A stretch of 64,000 bases of DNA, from NCBI GenBank assembly GCA_963819715.1, contig CAWFXE010000002.1, positions 930,001 to 994,000 on the forward strand, written 5' to 3'. The notes beneath the pieces were generated by a model, which had not been told where the DNA came from, made no database searches, and saw only the letters and a program-made list of their open reading frames with translations. Every line of letters begins with the position of its first letter. Positions within the stretch are counted from its first letter, which is position 1. The DNA is from DASUPK01 sp963819715. Lineage in GTDB: Bacteria > Actinomycetota > Thermoleophilia > Solirubrobacterales > 70-9. The position numbers and the translations under genes are program-made. Below, one piece after another: positions 16,124 through 24,917 of this stretch.

Positions 16124-18054
16124 CAACTCTTGCCGACGGTGCGACGTCGCGACCGCGGCTTGCGCCCGTCCCGTTCGGCGAGGGAGCGCCCTCCCCGGCC
16201 TCCGGTGGTCTGGAGGAACTTCAGCGCCTGCACGTAGACCAGGTTCTTGTGCTTGCGGACGATGTCGGCCTCGCGCATGGACTCGAGGAACTCCTGCGGT
16301 CCGTCGAATTCCCGCAGCCGGATCTTGACGCTGCCCAGTCCCTGCGCAACGTGGCTGTCGGACCCCGCGCCGGGGACGATCGAGTACTTCCGGGCGAAGC
16401 GGACCGCCTCCTCATTGAAGGCGGAGAACGCGACCCGGGGGTTGAAGACCTCGAGGATGTCGATGTCCTCCACGATCTCGAGCAGGTGCTCGTAATCCGG
16501 GACGGAATGGAGTCGGTCGAAGGGGTGCGGGACGTAGACCAACCCACCCTGTCGCCGGATCTCGGCGATCGTCTCCTTCATCGACATGCCGCGCTCGATC
16601 CGGTCGCGGATGAACAGCCCGATCACCTCTCCCTCGTGGGCGGTCTTCACCTCCTCCGCGACGATCACCTTGATCCCGCCGATCCGCTCGGCGATCTCCT
16701 CCGCCTCTAGCGCCCCGGAGACCTCGTTGTGGTCGGTGATCGCGATCGCGCCGAGCCCCCGCTCCTTCGCCGTCTCGAGGAGGAGCTCGGCGGGCGTCGC
16801 GCAGTCCGGCGAGTGGTCCGTATGCATGTGGAGGTCGACGTGCAGGTAGTCCCGGTCCTGCAGGCGCCTGCGGACCTCAGGGTTGCCCTCCGGGTCATGG
16901 CGTCTGCCCGCCAGTCGCCCGTATACGGCCTCCATGTCGTCTGCCACTTCTGCCCAGGGCCGCGCCTCCCCCGAGTCGCGAGCCGCCGCTCGGAGCCGTT
17001 GGCGGAGATCCGCGTCGCGACAGAGCCGCTCGAGCTGGGCCGCGAGCGTCAGCACATCACCCAAGGGGAAGAGCAGCCCGTGTTCGCCCTCTCCAACCAG
17101 CTCGCGATAGAGCTCGAGGTCGGAGGTGACGGGCACGGCGCCCGCCGCAAACGCCTTGCGAATCAGGCCGGGAGCCGCCCGCACGCCGCCGGATGCAAGG
17201 ACCGCGATGTCGGCGCCCGCCAGGAACTCGGCGGGCTCACCGTCACGGGGCCGCACGATCCGCAGCCGCTCGCGCAACCGCCTGCTGACACGCGCCAGCG
17301 GGTCAGTGGGTCCGTCGAACCAGATCACGCCCTCCCAGTCGACGTCGTCGGGAAGCTTTCGCAGCGCGCGGATCAGCAGCCTGAGGGCCCCGCGCTCCTC
17401 CTCCGCGCAGTGCACGATGCGGATGCGCCCGGCCGGCGCGGGGTCGAGTGCGGGCTCGGCGACGTCCGCCCCGGGCCGGACCAGCTGATAGTTGCCCGGG
17501 AAGAAGCGCTGCAGCAGCTCGCCTGTCGCCTCGTTGCTGGCGGTGCGCTCGTCGATCCGCCCGAAGAAGACCTCGACCAACATCCTCGCCACCTGCGTTG
17601 AGAGAACGCGCTCGACTGGCTCATGGAAGGTGGCCACGTTGAGCGACTGGGAGTGACGAAGAGCGGCGGAGCCGGTGCTGGGCGCAAAGGGCTCATGCAC
17701 GTGCACCAAGTCGAGCGGGACGGCCCCGAGCAGGCGCTCGAGGGCGCCGCTGATATCGAGCGGAAGCGGCGGCGGCCTGCGTCGCGGACCGCTCGGCAGG
17801 GGAATGCTCTGGCCGAGGGCGAGCACACGCGGGTTCTCGCCGGTGAGCAGGGCGCGGGGGTTGTCGCCCGCCTCGCGGATCAGCCTGCGGCTCTCGCGAA
17901 TCCCGGAACGTGAGTCCGACGGGGCGACGATCAGTACCCGGTGGCCGCGCGCCGCCAGTTCCTCGGAGGTCCGGGCGACAAACTCGTTGATCTCGTGCCT
18001 TGAGCCCCACGGATGGGGACTTACCTGCGCGATCGATAGGGACTCGGCGCCCAC
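16123..18054 (-). CDS. glycosyltransferase (GT4-like) fused to PHP phosphoesterase domain
   Basis: A 643-residue two-domain protein. Residues 1-380 resemble GT-B glycosyltransferases of family 4 (N-terminal A-Q-V-S-P-H-P-W-G-S-R-H-E-I-N-E, then a second Rossmann domain). The usual E-x7-E sugar-nucleotide motif is not intact. Residues 400-600 form a PHP domain with complete metal ligands: HMH at 409-411, then T-D-H-N-E, P-H-P-F-D and G-S-D-S-H. PHP proteins hydrolyse phosphoesters. The GTG start has TATGCT six bases upstream. Confidence 0.75.
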   Translation of the reverse strand: MGAESLSIAQVSPHPWGSRHEINEFVARTSEELAARGHRVLIVAPSDSRSGIRESRRLIREAGDNPRALLTGENPRVLALGQSIPLPSGPRRRPPPLPLDISGALERLLGAVPLDLVHVHEPFAPSTGSAALRHSQSLNVATFHEPVERVLSTQVARMLVEVFFGRIDERTASNEATGELLQRFFPGNYQLVRPGADVAEPALDPAPAGRIRIVHCAEEERGALRLLIRALRKLPDDVDWEGVIWFDGPTDPLARVSRRLRERLRIVRPRDGEPAEFLAGADIAVLASGGVRAAPGLIRKAFAAGAVPVTSDLELYRELVGEGEHGLLFPLGDVLTLAAQLERLCRDADLRQRLRAAARDSGEARPWAEVADDMEAVYGRLAGRRHDPEGNPEVRRRLQDRDYLHVDLHMHTDHSPDCATPAELLLETAKERGLGAIAITDHNEVSGALEAEEIAERIGGIKVIVAEEVKTAHEGEVIGLFIRDRIERGMSMKETIAEIRRQGGLVYVPHPFDRLHSVPDYEHLLEIVEDIDILEVFNPRVAFSAFNEEAVRFARKYSIVPGAGSDSHVAQGLGSVKIRLREFDGPQEFLESMREADIVRKHKNLVYVQALKFLQTTGGRGGRSLAERDGRKPRSRRRTVGKS

Positions 18055-18060
18055 GGCCGC

Positions 18061-18066
18061 AGCATA
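18061..18066 (-). promoter_or_regulatory. putative leaderless -10 element (TATGCT)
   Basis: TATGCT on the minus strand lies exactly six bases before the GTG of the glycosyltransferase-PHP gene. Confidence 0.5.
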
Positions 18067-18101
18067 CGGGCGGTCGCGCCCATCCCCCGACGGACTTGGC
18101 T

Positions 18102-19511
18102 CTAGCCCTTCGGCTTCGGGCCGGCCTTCCACAGCTCTTGGCCATGGGCCCCGTCGTCGGCTCTGAAGAAGAGGGTCCTGCCGACCGCGGTGAGCTCCCC
18201 GACTTTGCCGCTCTTTTTGCCGCGCCGGATGTCCCTGACCACCCGGGTGCCCTTCCGGGTGCCGTCGCTCCGCCAGAGCTCCCGGCCGTGCTTCCGGTCG
18301 GACGCAGAGAAGTACAAAGTGCTGCCCGCTGCCATGAGCTGGTCGGGAACGAAGCCGCTCCGAATCAGCTTGGTGCCAGTCGGGGTGCGATCGGTGCGCG
18401 ACAGCCCACTCGTTCCGAAGAAGTAGAGGGTGCCGCCGACATTGGTGAGCTCGGGAAAGCCCGTGATTTCGAGGCCGCAGTAGCAGCCCTCGGGTGTCGG
18501 GCCGATGGAGACGATCGGGAACGTCCCGGCAGCGGTCCCGTCGCTTCGCCACAGCCAGCTGTCGCTGTAGTCGCGCGTGGCGAAATAGAGAATCCTGCCG
18601 ACCGCGGTCAGGTCGTACGCCGATACGTCCATGACCGGCATCGTGCCTGCGGCCGTCCCGTCGCTCCGCCAGACGGCGGAACTGGTGCCGTGATTCGCGG
18701 CAAAGAAGAGCGTGCCCGCCACGTTGGTGAGGTAGCAGGAAGCGTCGCCGCAAATGTTCGCGCCCTCCAGTTCCTTGACCGGCCCCGTTCCGGACGCCGT
18801 TCCGTCACTTCTCCAGAGCCCGGCGTCGGCGCCGTCGTCGCCGACGAAGTAGAGGGTCTGCCCGATGGCCGTCGGATAGCTGATCTTTGCGACCTGTTTC
18901 ACCAGCGTCGTTCCCCTTGCGGTCCCGTCGCTTCGCCACAGTCCGGTCTGGGTCCCGCTCTGGGGCGCGTCACTGGCGACAAAGAAGAGGGTGCCAGCCA
19001 CGTTCCTGAACGATCCGAGGGCGTAGGACCCCTGCCCCGGGGCGAGGTCCTTTACGAGCCTCGTTCCCCGCGCCGTTCCGTTGCTTCGCCACAGCTCTGG
19101 ACCGTGGACGCCGTCGCGGGCCGTGAAGTAGAGGGCCTTGCCCACGGCGGTGAGCTGATCGGGATGACTCCCGGCCCGGCCCGGGCTGATGTTCTTGACC
19201 ATCCTCGTGCCCCGGCGTGTGCCGTCGCTTCGCCACAGCTCGTCGCCGTGCCTGCGGTCACGAGCGGCGAAGTAGAGAATGCCGTTCAGGTTTGTGAGTC
19301 CAGAGGGGTCGCTCCCGTTGGCGTCGAGACGGCCAGGCCGTGGGCCTTTCCGAGCCGGATTGATGTCCTTGACGAGGACGGCCCCGCGGTTCCTCGCCGC
19401 CTGGGCGCCAGACGCCAGCAACAGAGTCGCAACGGCAGCGATCAGCAGTGTGAGCGCCAACGCGGGCCTCATCGACCGCCAGATCGCGAGCTTCCGGTGG
19501 TGTTCTCCCAT
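18102..19511 (-). CDS. secreted ELWxxDGT-repeat beta-propeller protein
   Basis: A 469-residue exported protein with a signal peptide ending near residue 40 (S-G-A-Q-A). It then carries eight or nine repeats of 45-50 residues of the form T-x-L-x-F-x-A-x-D-x-x-x-G-x-E-L-W-R-S-D-G-T-x-x-G-T. These pack as propeller blades on the cell surface; ligands are unknown. ATG 19511 is preceded by TTAGCT. The 3' end is close to the start of the glycosyltransferase-PHP gene, but whether they are cotranscribed is unclear. Confidence 0.8.
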   Translation of the reverse strand: MGEHHRKLAIWRSMRPALALTLLIAAVATLLLASGAQAARNRGAVLVKDINPARKGPRPGRLDANGSDPSGLTNLNGILYFAARDRRHGDELWRSDGTRRGTRMVKNISPGRAGSHPDQLTAVGKALYFTARDGVHGPELWRSNGTARGTRLVKDLAPGQGSYALGSFRNVAGTLFFVASDAPQSGTQTGLWRSDGTARGTTLVKQVAKISYPTAIGQTLYFVGDDGADAGLWRSDGTASGTGPVKELEGANICGDASCYLTNVAGTLFFAANHGTSSAVWRSDGTAAGTMPVMDVSAYDLTAVGRILYFATRDYSDSWLWRSDGTAAGTFPIVSIGPTPEGCYCGLEITGFPELTNVGGTLYFFGTSGLSRTDRTPTGTKLIRSGFVPDQLMAAGSTLYFSASDRKHGRELWRSDGTRKGTRVVRDIRRGKKSGKVGELTAVGRTLFFRADDGAHGQELWKAGPKPKG

Positions 19512-19617
19512 GGCCCAGCTAACGCTAGACCTCCGAATCCCGCCCGAGATCGGTGTTCGCTTACGGACCCTCCTCCGTGGGCACCACCGAGAGCGTCTGG
19601 AGTTGCCCCTCAACGAG

Positions 19618-19641
19618 AAACGCGCCCCGGAGGGCGCGTTT
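19618..19641 (-). terminator. terminator hairpin downstream of ino1
   Basis: AAACGCGCCC and GGGCGCGTTT form a perfect 10-pair stem around CGGA. On the minus strand it lies 24 bases past the ino1 stop and ends in TTT followed by mixed bases. Confidence 0.7.
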
Positions 19642-19664
19642 CCACAGCATCTCTGTCGCCTGGC

Positions 19665-20861
19665 CTACTTGGCCTTCGCCTTGGACTTCTTGGACTTCTT
19701 CGCCTTCTTAGGCTTCCCAGCCGGCAGGCCGCGCTTACGCGCGTACTTGGCGATGAACTCCTCCGTCTTCTCACGAGCCTCCGAGTCCGGTCGCTGCGTG
19801 TGCGGCGACTTCATCAGGTAGCTTGAGGGACCGTCCAACTGACCGGCGATTCCGTGGTTGAGGGCCAGCTTCACGATCCTGGTGGCGTCGATGACGATGC
19901 CGGCGGAGTTCGGCGAGTCCCAGACCTCGAGCTTGAGCTCGACGTTGAGAGGCACGTCGCCGAACGCCTTCCCCTCGACTCGGATGTGCGCCCACTTCCG
20001 ATCGGTCAGCCACGGCACGTAATCCGAGGGACCCACGTGCACGTCCTCGGGGGGCAGCTCGTGGTCCATGATCGAGGTGACGGCGTTGGTCTTCGAGATC
20101 TTCTTGGACTCCAGCCGCTCGCGCTCGAGCATGTTGTAGAAGTCCATGTTGCCGCCCACGTTGAGCTGGCTGGTGCGCTCCATGCTCACGCCCCGATCGG
20201 CGAACAGCCTCGCCAGCTGGCGATGGACGATCGTCGCGCCGACCTGGGACTTGATGTCGTCTCCGATGATCGGCAGACCGGCCTCCTCGAAGCGCTTGTC
20301 CCAGTAGTCCTCGCGGGCGATGAAGACCGGCAGGCAATTGACGAACCCGACGCCGGCGGCCAGGGCCTGTTCGACATACCACTTGGTCGCCTGCTCGGAG
20401 CCGACCGGCAGGTAACAGACCAGCATGTCGGTCTGCGTGTCCTGCAGGATGCCGACGATGTCAGCTGTCTGGCCGGGCGCCTTGGTGATCTTCTCCTTCA
20501 GGTACTTGCCCAGCCCGTCGTGGGTCATGCCGCGATGGACCTTGACCCCCAGGTCCGGGACGTCGGAGAACTTGTAGGTGTTGTTCTGCCCCGACCAGAT
20601 CGCCTCCGAGAGGTCCTTCCCGACCTTGTCGGCGTCGATGTCGAAGGCGGCGGTGAACTCGATGTCACGCACGTGGTAACCGCCGAGGTCCACGTGCATC
20701 AGGCCGGGAACCCGCTCATCCGGGTCGGCGTCCTTGTAGTACTGGACGCCCTGCACGAAAGAGCTCGCGCAGTTGCCGACACCGACTATCGCAACACGAA
20801 CCTTCTCGTCGCGAGCGCCGTTCTGTCGGGCGCCATTCGCTCTTCCATTCACGGTGCTCAT
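19665..20861 (-). CDS. ino1: myo-inositol-1-phosphate synthase
   Basis: A 398-residue NAD-dependent isomerase that converts glucose-6-phosphate to inositol phosphate. The NAD motif V-G-V-G-N-C-A-S-S is near residue 27. The conserved N-G-G-N-M-D-F-Y-N segment (here V-G-G-N-M-D) and the S-K-x-S-K-T-N and W-D-S-P-N-S-A-G segments of bacterial MIPS are all present. A 16-residue Lys-rich tail is unusual. An AGGAGGG ribosome-binding site precedes the ATG. It is the last gene of a five-gene minus-strand group that includes a phosphatidylinositol-phosphate-synthase-like gene. Confidence 0.93.
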   Translation of the reverse strand: MSTVNGRANGARQNGARDEKVRVAIVGVGNCASSFVQGVQYYKDADPDERVPGLMHVDLGGYHVRDIEFTAAFDIDADKVGKDLSEAIWSGQNNTYKFSDVPDLGVKVHRGMTHDGLGKYLKEKITKAPGQTADIVGILQDTQTDMLVCYLPVGSEQATKWYVEQALAAGVGFVNCLPVFIAREDYWDKRFEEAGLPIIGDDIKSQVGATIVHRQLARLFADRGVSMERTSQLNVGGNMDFYNMLERERLESKKISKTNAVTSIMDHELPPEDVHVGPSDYVPWLTDRKWAHIRVEGKAFGDVPLNVELKLEVWDSPNSAGIVIDATRIVKLALNHGIAGQLDGPSSYLMKSPHTQRPDSEAREKTEEFIAKYARKRGLPAGKPKKAKKSKKSKAKAK

Positions 20862-20924
20862 CTCAGGAAAACCCTCCTAGATCTGAAGACTCAGCGTTGA
20901 AACGACACTTGCCCCGACGCCTGG

Positions 20925-21626
20925 TTACACGTCGTCGGCCGAAACCGCGGGCTCGGCGGGCGCCTGCTGCACTTCCGCGCCGCGCTGGTTGAGCGCGTTC
21001 TTCACATGCCAAACGCGCTGCACCACGGTGAAAGCTGTGAGCGCCGCCATAGCGTAGATGGCCGGGGCAAGAAGATCTGCATCGAATACTCCGGCGCCTT
21101 TCGCGAAAACGAGGCCGATGGAGAGTATGACCACCCGCACGGGACGTGTGGCCAACCCGACCTTGCACTCGACGCCCAGCGCCTCGGCCCGTGCCCGGGT
21201 GTAGCTCACCATCAGCGAGCCGAGCACGACCACCACGCACATCGCGGCGGCGAACTCATCGCCCGTGAGCGCGAACCGGTACGCGACGGCGGTCAGCACG
21301 ATGCCCTCCTCGACCCGGTCTAGGGTGGAATCGAGGAACGCCCCGAAGAGGGTTCCCTTGCCCGACGCGCGTGCGTAGCGCCCGTCGAGCGTGTCCATGA
21401 CCGAGCCGATGATGAAGGCGACCCCACCGAGGAAGTAGAGGCCCTGCCAGATCAGGACGGCGGCAGCCAGGTTGCCGACCAGGCCGACCATCGAGATCGC
21501 GTTGGGGGTGAGCCGCGACTCGATCAGACGGTCGCGGACCGTGGCCGAGAGCTCGGCGGCCGTCGTCGGCCGCGCTCCTTGCAGGCTGGACCCATTCCGG
21601 GGACGGTCTCGCTGATCAACGCTCAT
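20925..21626 (-). CDS. CDP-alcohol phosphotransferase, probable phosphatidylinositol phosphate synthase
   Basis: A 233-residue membrane enzyme with the full CDP-alcohol phosphotransferase motif D-G-x2-A-R-x8-G-x3-D-x3-D between Asp78 and Asp103. The adjacency to ino1 argues that the acceptor is inositol phosphate, giving phosphatidylinositol phosphate from CDP-diacylglycerol as in other Actinobacteria. Phosphatidylglycerophosphate synthase or di-inositol-phosphate synthase remain possible. The ATG has a repeated GGTAGGTAGG upstream. The gene lies 17 bases after the PAP2 gene. Confidence 0.82.
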   Translation of the reverse strand: MSVDQRDRPRNGSSLQGARPTTAAELSATVRDRLIESRLTPNAISMVGLVGNLAAAVLIWQGLYFLGGVAFIIGSVMDTLDGRYARASGKGTLFGAFLDSTLDRVEEGIVLTAVAYRFALTGDEFAAAMCVVVVLGSLMVSYTRARAEALGVECKVGLATRPVRVVILSIGLVFAKGAGVFDADLLAPAIYAMAALTAFTVVQRVWHVKNALNQRGAEVQQAPAEPAVSADDV

Positions 21627-21643
21627 TAGTGACCTACCTACCG

Positions 21644-22456
21644 CTAGGCGGGTGCTGCCTCGGGTTCCGGCTGCGGATCGCGCTCCCCGGGGGATGCACG
21701 GCGAGGGGAGCGTCCGAACGACCAGTCCGGATTGAGCCGGGCGAGGAGGATAGCGGTGCCGGTCGCGAGCGCGGCCGTCATCAGGCCGAGGACGGCATCC
21801 AGCCAGAAGTGGTTGCCGCTGGCGACGACCACGAAGGTCATCAGCAGCGGATAGGCGAAGAGGATGCCGCGGATCACCGGCTGCCGGACCAGCATGGCAA
21901 GCGACCACGCCAGGATCACCGAGAGCCCGACGTGCATCGAGGGGACCGCGGCGAAAGGATTGAAGAGGGCGTCGCCTGGATTCGAGAGCAACGGGTTGTT
22001 GCCGGTGACGGCGGTCGAGGGATCGAGGCCCAGCTCCGGCAGGAACCGCGGCGGGGCGGTCGGGAAGAGCGCATAGCCGATCACTGAGATCGCCATGGCG
22101 GCGAAGACCGCGTTTCGCACGAAGCCGAAGCTGCCCCTATAGCGGAAGTAGAGAATCGCCAGCATCAGGCAGCTGCCCTTGAAATGGAGATTGGCATAAC
22201 CCCAGCGCGCCACCTCCGCGGGCCATCCGGCGCCGACGGCCCAGTGCTGGACGCTGGGCTCGATCAGAAGCCCGACCGAGCGCTCGGCGCTGACCAGGTC
22301 CCGGGCGTGGGAGAAGGAGATCCCCATGCTGCTGTCGACCGCACCACGCGCGTGCCGCCAGGCCCAGTAGGCGGCGGCGAGCAGGACCAGCTGTAGAAGC
22401 AGATCAAGCGGGCCACGGGGGAGAATCTTCAGGTTTCGGATTCGGCTGGCTCTCAA
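21644..22456 (-). CDS. PAP2/Aur1-like membrane phosphatase or transferase, copy A
   Basis: A 270-residue protein with about six membrane segments. The active-site motifs V-P-S-M-H and N-H-F-W-L-D match the Aur1 (inositol phosphorylceramide synthase) branch of the PAP2 superfamily; classical members have PSGH. The TTG start overlaps the preceding stop as TTGA. Next to a phosphotransferase and ino1, it could dephosphorylate phosphatidylinositol phosphate or transfer inositol phosphate to a lipid. This is inference from context. Confidence 0.75.
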   Translation of the reverse strand: MRASRIRNLKILPRGPLDLLLQLVLLAAAYWAWRHARGAVDSSMGISFSHARDLVSAERSVGLLIEPSVQHWAVGAGWPAEVARWGYANLHFKGSCLMLAILYFRYRGSFGFVRNAVFAAMAISVIGYALFPTAPPRFLPELGLDPSTAVTGNNPLLSNPGDALFNPFAAVPSMHVGLSVILAWSLAMLVRQPVIRGILFAYPLLMTFVVVASGNHFWLDAVLGLMTAALATGTAILLARLNPDWSFGRSPRRASPGERDPQPEPEAAPA

Positions 22457-24099
22457 GGAGGGCCGTCCATGTGGGCGATCCGGGCGGCCCGGCCCGCCGC
22501 CGAGCTCTGTGCCGTCCCGTATTGGATCACCGGGTCCTGGTGGCAACGGGGGGCGGAGCTGACCGCACGCCACGGCGAGAAGTCGATGCCGACCCTGAAG
22601 CGGCCCGGGGTGGTGACGTCGAGAATCGTGTAACCGCCCGGGGCCTGCTCGACGCAGCCGGTGCCCTGCTCGATCGACCAGTACGGCGTGTAGTGGACTC
22701 GGACGAGCACCGTTCCAGGCGCGTCCGCGTCAACCACGAAACCCTGCGGCGTCAGCTTGACAATCTCCCCGCCGATCGCGAGCGGCGAGGGGTCGCTGAC
22801 CGAGTAGACGGTCCAGTTCTTGCTGTGGAAGACCTTGTGGAGATATCTGGGCGGTCCCTTCTTGAGCAGGTGCTTCTCGCCCAGCGCGGCATAGTCGAGG
22901 GGCGCGCGCGGAACCGCGACATAGCCGACCCCGAGGTCATCCAGCCAGCTTCTGTACTGCTGCCCGGTGATCGGGGCCGATTGGTAGAAGAGCGGATTGA
23001 GCTTGCGGTCGAGCTGGCGCTCCCAGCCGCGGGCGATATAGAGCCCGTCCGGAACGTAGGCCGACTCCCAGTGATGCTCCTCCGGGAGAACCTCGACCCG
23101 CTGCGAATCGCGATGGGGCTGACCGCGCAGGAAGTCGACAAGGGGCGCGTAGTAGCCGGCGTTGACCGAGGGCTGGGCGTTCACCTCTTCGAGGTCCCGT
23201 AGCACCGGGGACCATTGCCAGTAGATCAACACCGGGATGAGCAGGACCAGGGCGAACCTCTGGCGCCGCCAGAGGCCGAATGCCAGGATCGGCCCGAGCA
23301 ACAGCGAGCCAAGCCGGGTTGCGTTGCCGCCCATGGGACTCTGGATGAGAAAGGCGCCCGCCAGCGCGGCCCCGTAGACCGCCACCCCGTAGCGGAGAAG
23401 GCGCTCCTCCGGCGGCAGGGCGACGAAGACCGCGAGCGCCACCAGGATGGCCGGCTCGAAGCTCGAGAAGTCGAACGGCTCCGTCCCGCCCTCGGGGAAG
23501 GCCGTGGCGATCAGCAGCGCCACCCCCACGCTGACGACGGCGAGTTCGAGCCCCCTGCGGCTGCGCTCTGCGATCGCATAGGCGATCACACCGCATGCCA
23601 GGAACAGCGCCGCGACGGGACTGGCCAAGGGGGTCATCGCAGCGAACCCGATCGCCACGACGCGGTGCTCCTTCTGCGCGGCGAGCACCGCGCAGAGAGC
23701 GACGGCGACGCCGAGGGCGAAGGTGAGGCGGCCCGTGAACAGGCTGATGGCGGTCGCCGTCGCGAACCACATGACACCGAGGCGCGCCCGGTCGCCGAAG
23801 CGCCTGTACGCGATGTCGGAAAAGAGAAGGGCCGCGGCCACCGTCGCCAGGACCCCGACCAGCCGGGGCCCGATTGCGGCGCTCAGGATCGGCAGGAGGA
23901 TTCCGTAGCCCGGCAGGTGATGACCACCGAACCAGAAGTTGTCCCAGGTGACGATCCCCTCGTTTGCGAACAGGTCCGAGCGAAACACCTGGGCGGCGTG
24001 GTCCGCACTGTCCGGCTGGATGATCAGGTACGCGGCCCCGAGGGCAGCCGCGATCAGCCCCGGCTCGCCGTAGCGGCGGAGCGCCTCTCGCGCGGTCAA
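22453..24099 (-). CDS. polytopic membrane protein, possible GT-C-type glycosyltransferase
   Basis: A 548-residue protein with about ten to twelve hydrophobic segments followed by a soluble C-terminal region of roughly 200 residues. A W-D-N-F-W-F-G-G-H-H segment lies in the first external loop, a place where GT-C enzymes carry catalytic acidic residues, but I cannot assign a family. The TTG start at 24099 overlaps the upstream stop as TTGA, and its own stop overlaps the next TTG in the same way. Glycosylation of an inositol lipid would fit the neighbours but is unproven. Confidence 0.6.
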   Translation of the reverse strand: MTAREALRRYGEPGLIAAALGAAYLIIQPDSADHAAQVFRSDLFANEGIVTWDNFWFGGHHLPGYGILLPILSAAIGPRLVGVLATVAAALLFSDIAYRRFGDRARLGVMWFATATAISLFTGRLTFALGVAVALCAVLAAQKEHRVVAIGFAAMTPLASPVAALFLACGVIAYAIAERSRRGLELAVVSVGVALLIATAFPEGGTEPFDFSSFEPAILVALAVFVALPPEERLLRYGVAVYGAALAGAFLIQSPMGGNATRLGSLLLGPILAFGLWRRQRFALVLLIPVLIYWQWSPVLRDLEEVNAQPSVNAGYYAPLVDFLRGQPHRDSQRVEVLPEEHHWESAYVPDGLYIARGWERQLDRKLNPLFYQSAPITGQQYRSWLDDLGVGYVAVPRAPLDYAALGEKHLLKKGPPRYLHKVFHSKNWTVYSVSDPSPLAIGGEIVKLTPQGFVVDADAPGTVLVRVHYTPYWSIEQGTGCVEQAPGGYTILDVTTPGRFRVGIDFSPWRAVSSAPRCHQDPVIQYGTAQSSAAGRAARIAHMDGPP

Positions 24100-24860
24100 G
24101 CCGTCGCTGGCCGCCAGGACCAGACGGCCGGCCGGACACGGGCCAAGATCTGCGTAGCGGTGACGGCCGAAAGGGCTGCAACGAGCAGTCCGAAGGCGCC
24201 GTCCACCCAGAAGTGGTTCGCGGTCACGATCACGACCCAAAAGACAAGGAAGGGGTACATGGCCCAGAGGGTCTTGGTGATCGTGCGTCTCGAGATCAAC
24301 ACCCCGGTCACCCCGATCATGGTCGAGAAGGCGACGTGCATGCTGGGGATCGCCGCGTACGGGTTGATGAAGAGCTTGACGAGGCCGGAGTCATGGTTGA
24401 CCTGTGCGTACTGGGTGATCGTGTCGACGAGGTGGTCGCTCGGGAACAGTCGGGGCGGCGCTGTGGGCAGGAGCGCGTAGCCGACCACGGCCAGTCCCAT
24501 AGCAACCATGAACATGTTCCTCACGAAGTAAAAATTCTGGTTCCGGAAGAGATAGAGCCAGACCAGGAACGCCGTGGTCACCACGAAGTGGCTGTTCATG
24601 TACATGAAGTTGGCGAAATCGATGATCCAGCGGTGATCGATGAACACCGACTGGAGGTGCGGCTCGAAGAAGGTGTGGGTGCCCTTCTCGAAGTCGATGA
24701 CGTTCTGCCCATTCGTGATCGCGATCGCGCGCTGACCGTCGGCGACGCCGCGCACGGCCTCGTAGCAGAGCTCAGCGACCACGAACAGGCTGAGCTGCCG
24801 CGCCGCATCCCCATATCCCTGGGGGAGCCAGTTGCCGATTTTGTCGATCACGCCACGCAT
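24096..24860 (-). CDS. PAP2/Aur1-like membrane phosphatase or transferase, copy B
   Basis: A 254-residue membrane protein with the motifs I-P-S-M-H and N-H-F-W-V-D, homologous to copy A at 21644-22456. It opens the minus-strand inositol-lipid group. I chose ATG 24860 because TAGAAT lies ten bases before it; an in-frame GTG at 24881 lies upstream of that element. The two copies flank the polytopic protein, which suggests a duplicated function in one lipid pathway, for example one acting as phosphatase and one as transferase. Confidence 0.72.
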   Translation of the reverse strand: MRGVIDKIGNWLPQGYGDAARQLSLFVVAELCYEAVRGVADGQRAIAITNGQNVIDFEKGTHTFFEPHLQSVFIDHRWIIDFANFMYMNSHFVVTTAFLVWLYLFRNQNFYFVRNMFMVAMGLAVVGYALLPTAPPRLFPSDHLVDTITQYAQVNHDSGLVKLFINPYAAIPSMHVAFSTMIGVTGVLISRRTITKTLWAMYPFLVFWVVIVTANHFWVDGAFGLLVAALSAVTATQILARVRPAVWSWRPATA

Positions 24861-24917
24861 TGACCGGGGGATTCTAGTCACCAGGCGTCGTCTGGTTACT
24901 AGGGAATAACAACTTCG

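Noticed and set aside
18055..18753. Upstream extension of the glycosyltransferase-PHP frame
   Set aside because: It runs antisense-like through the ELWxxDGT gene. The GTG at 18054 has a matching -10 element and begins the conserved domain.
22471..24480. Long open frames opposite the PAP2/polytopic/phosphotransferase genes
   Set aside because: High third-position GC leaves the reverse strand open. The encoded peptides are Arg/Asp-rich with no motifs, and the minus-strand genes have clear families.
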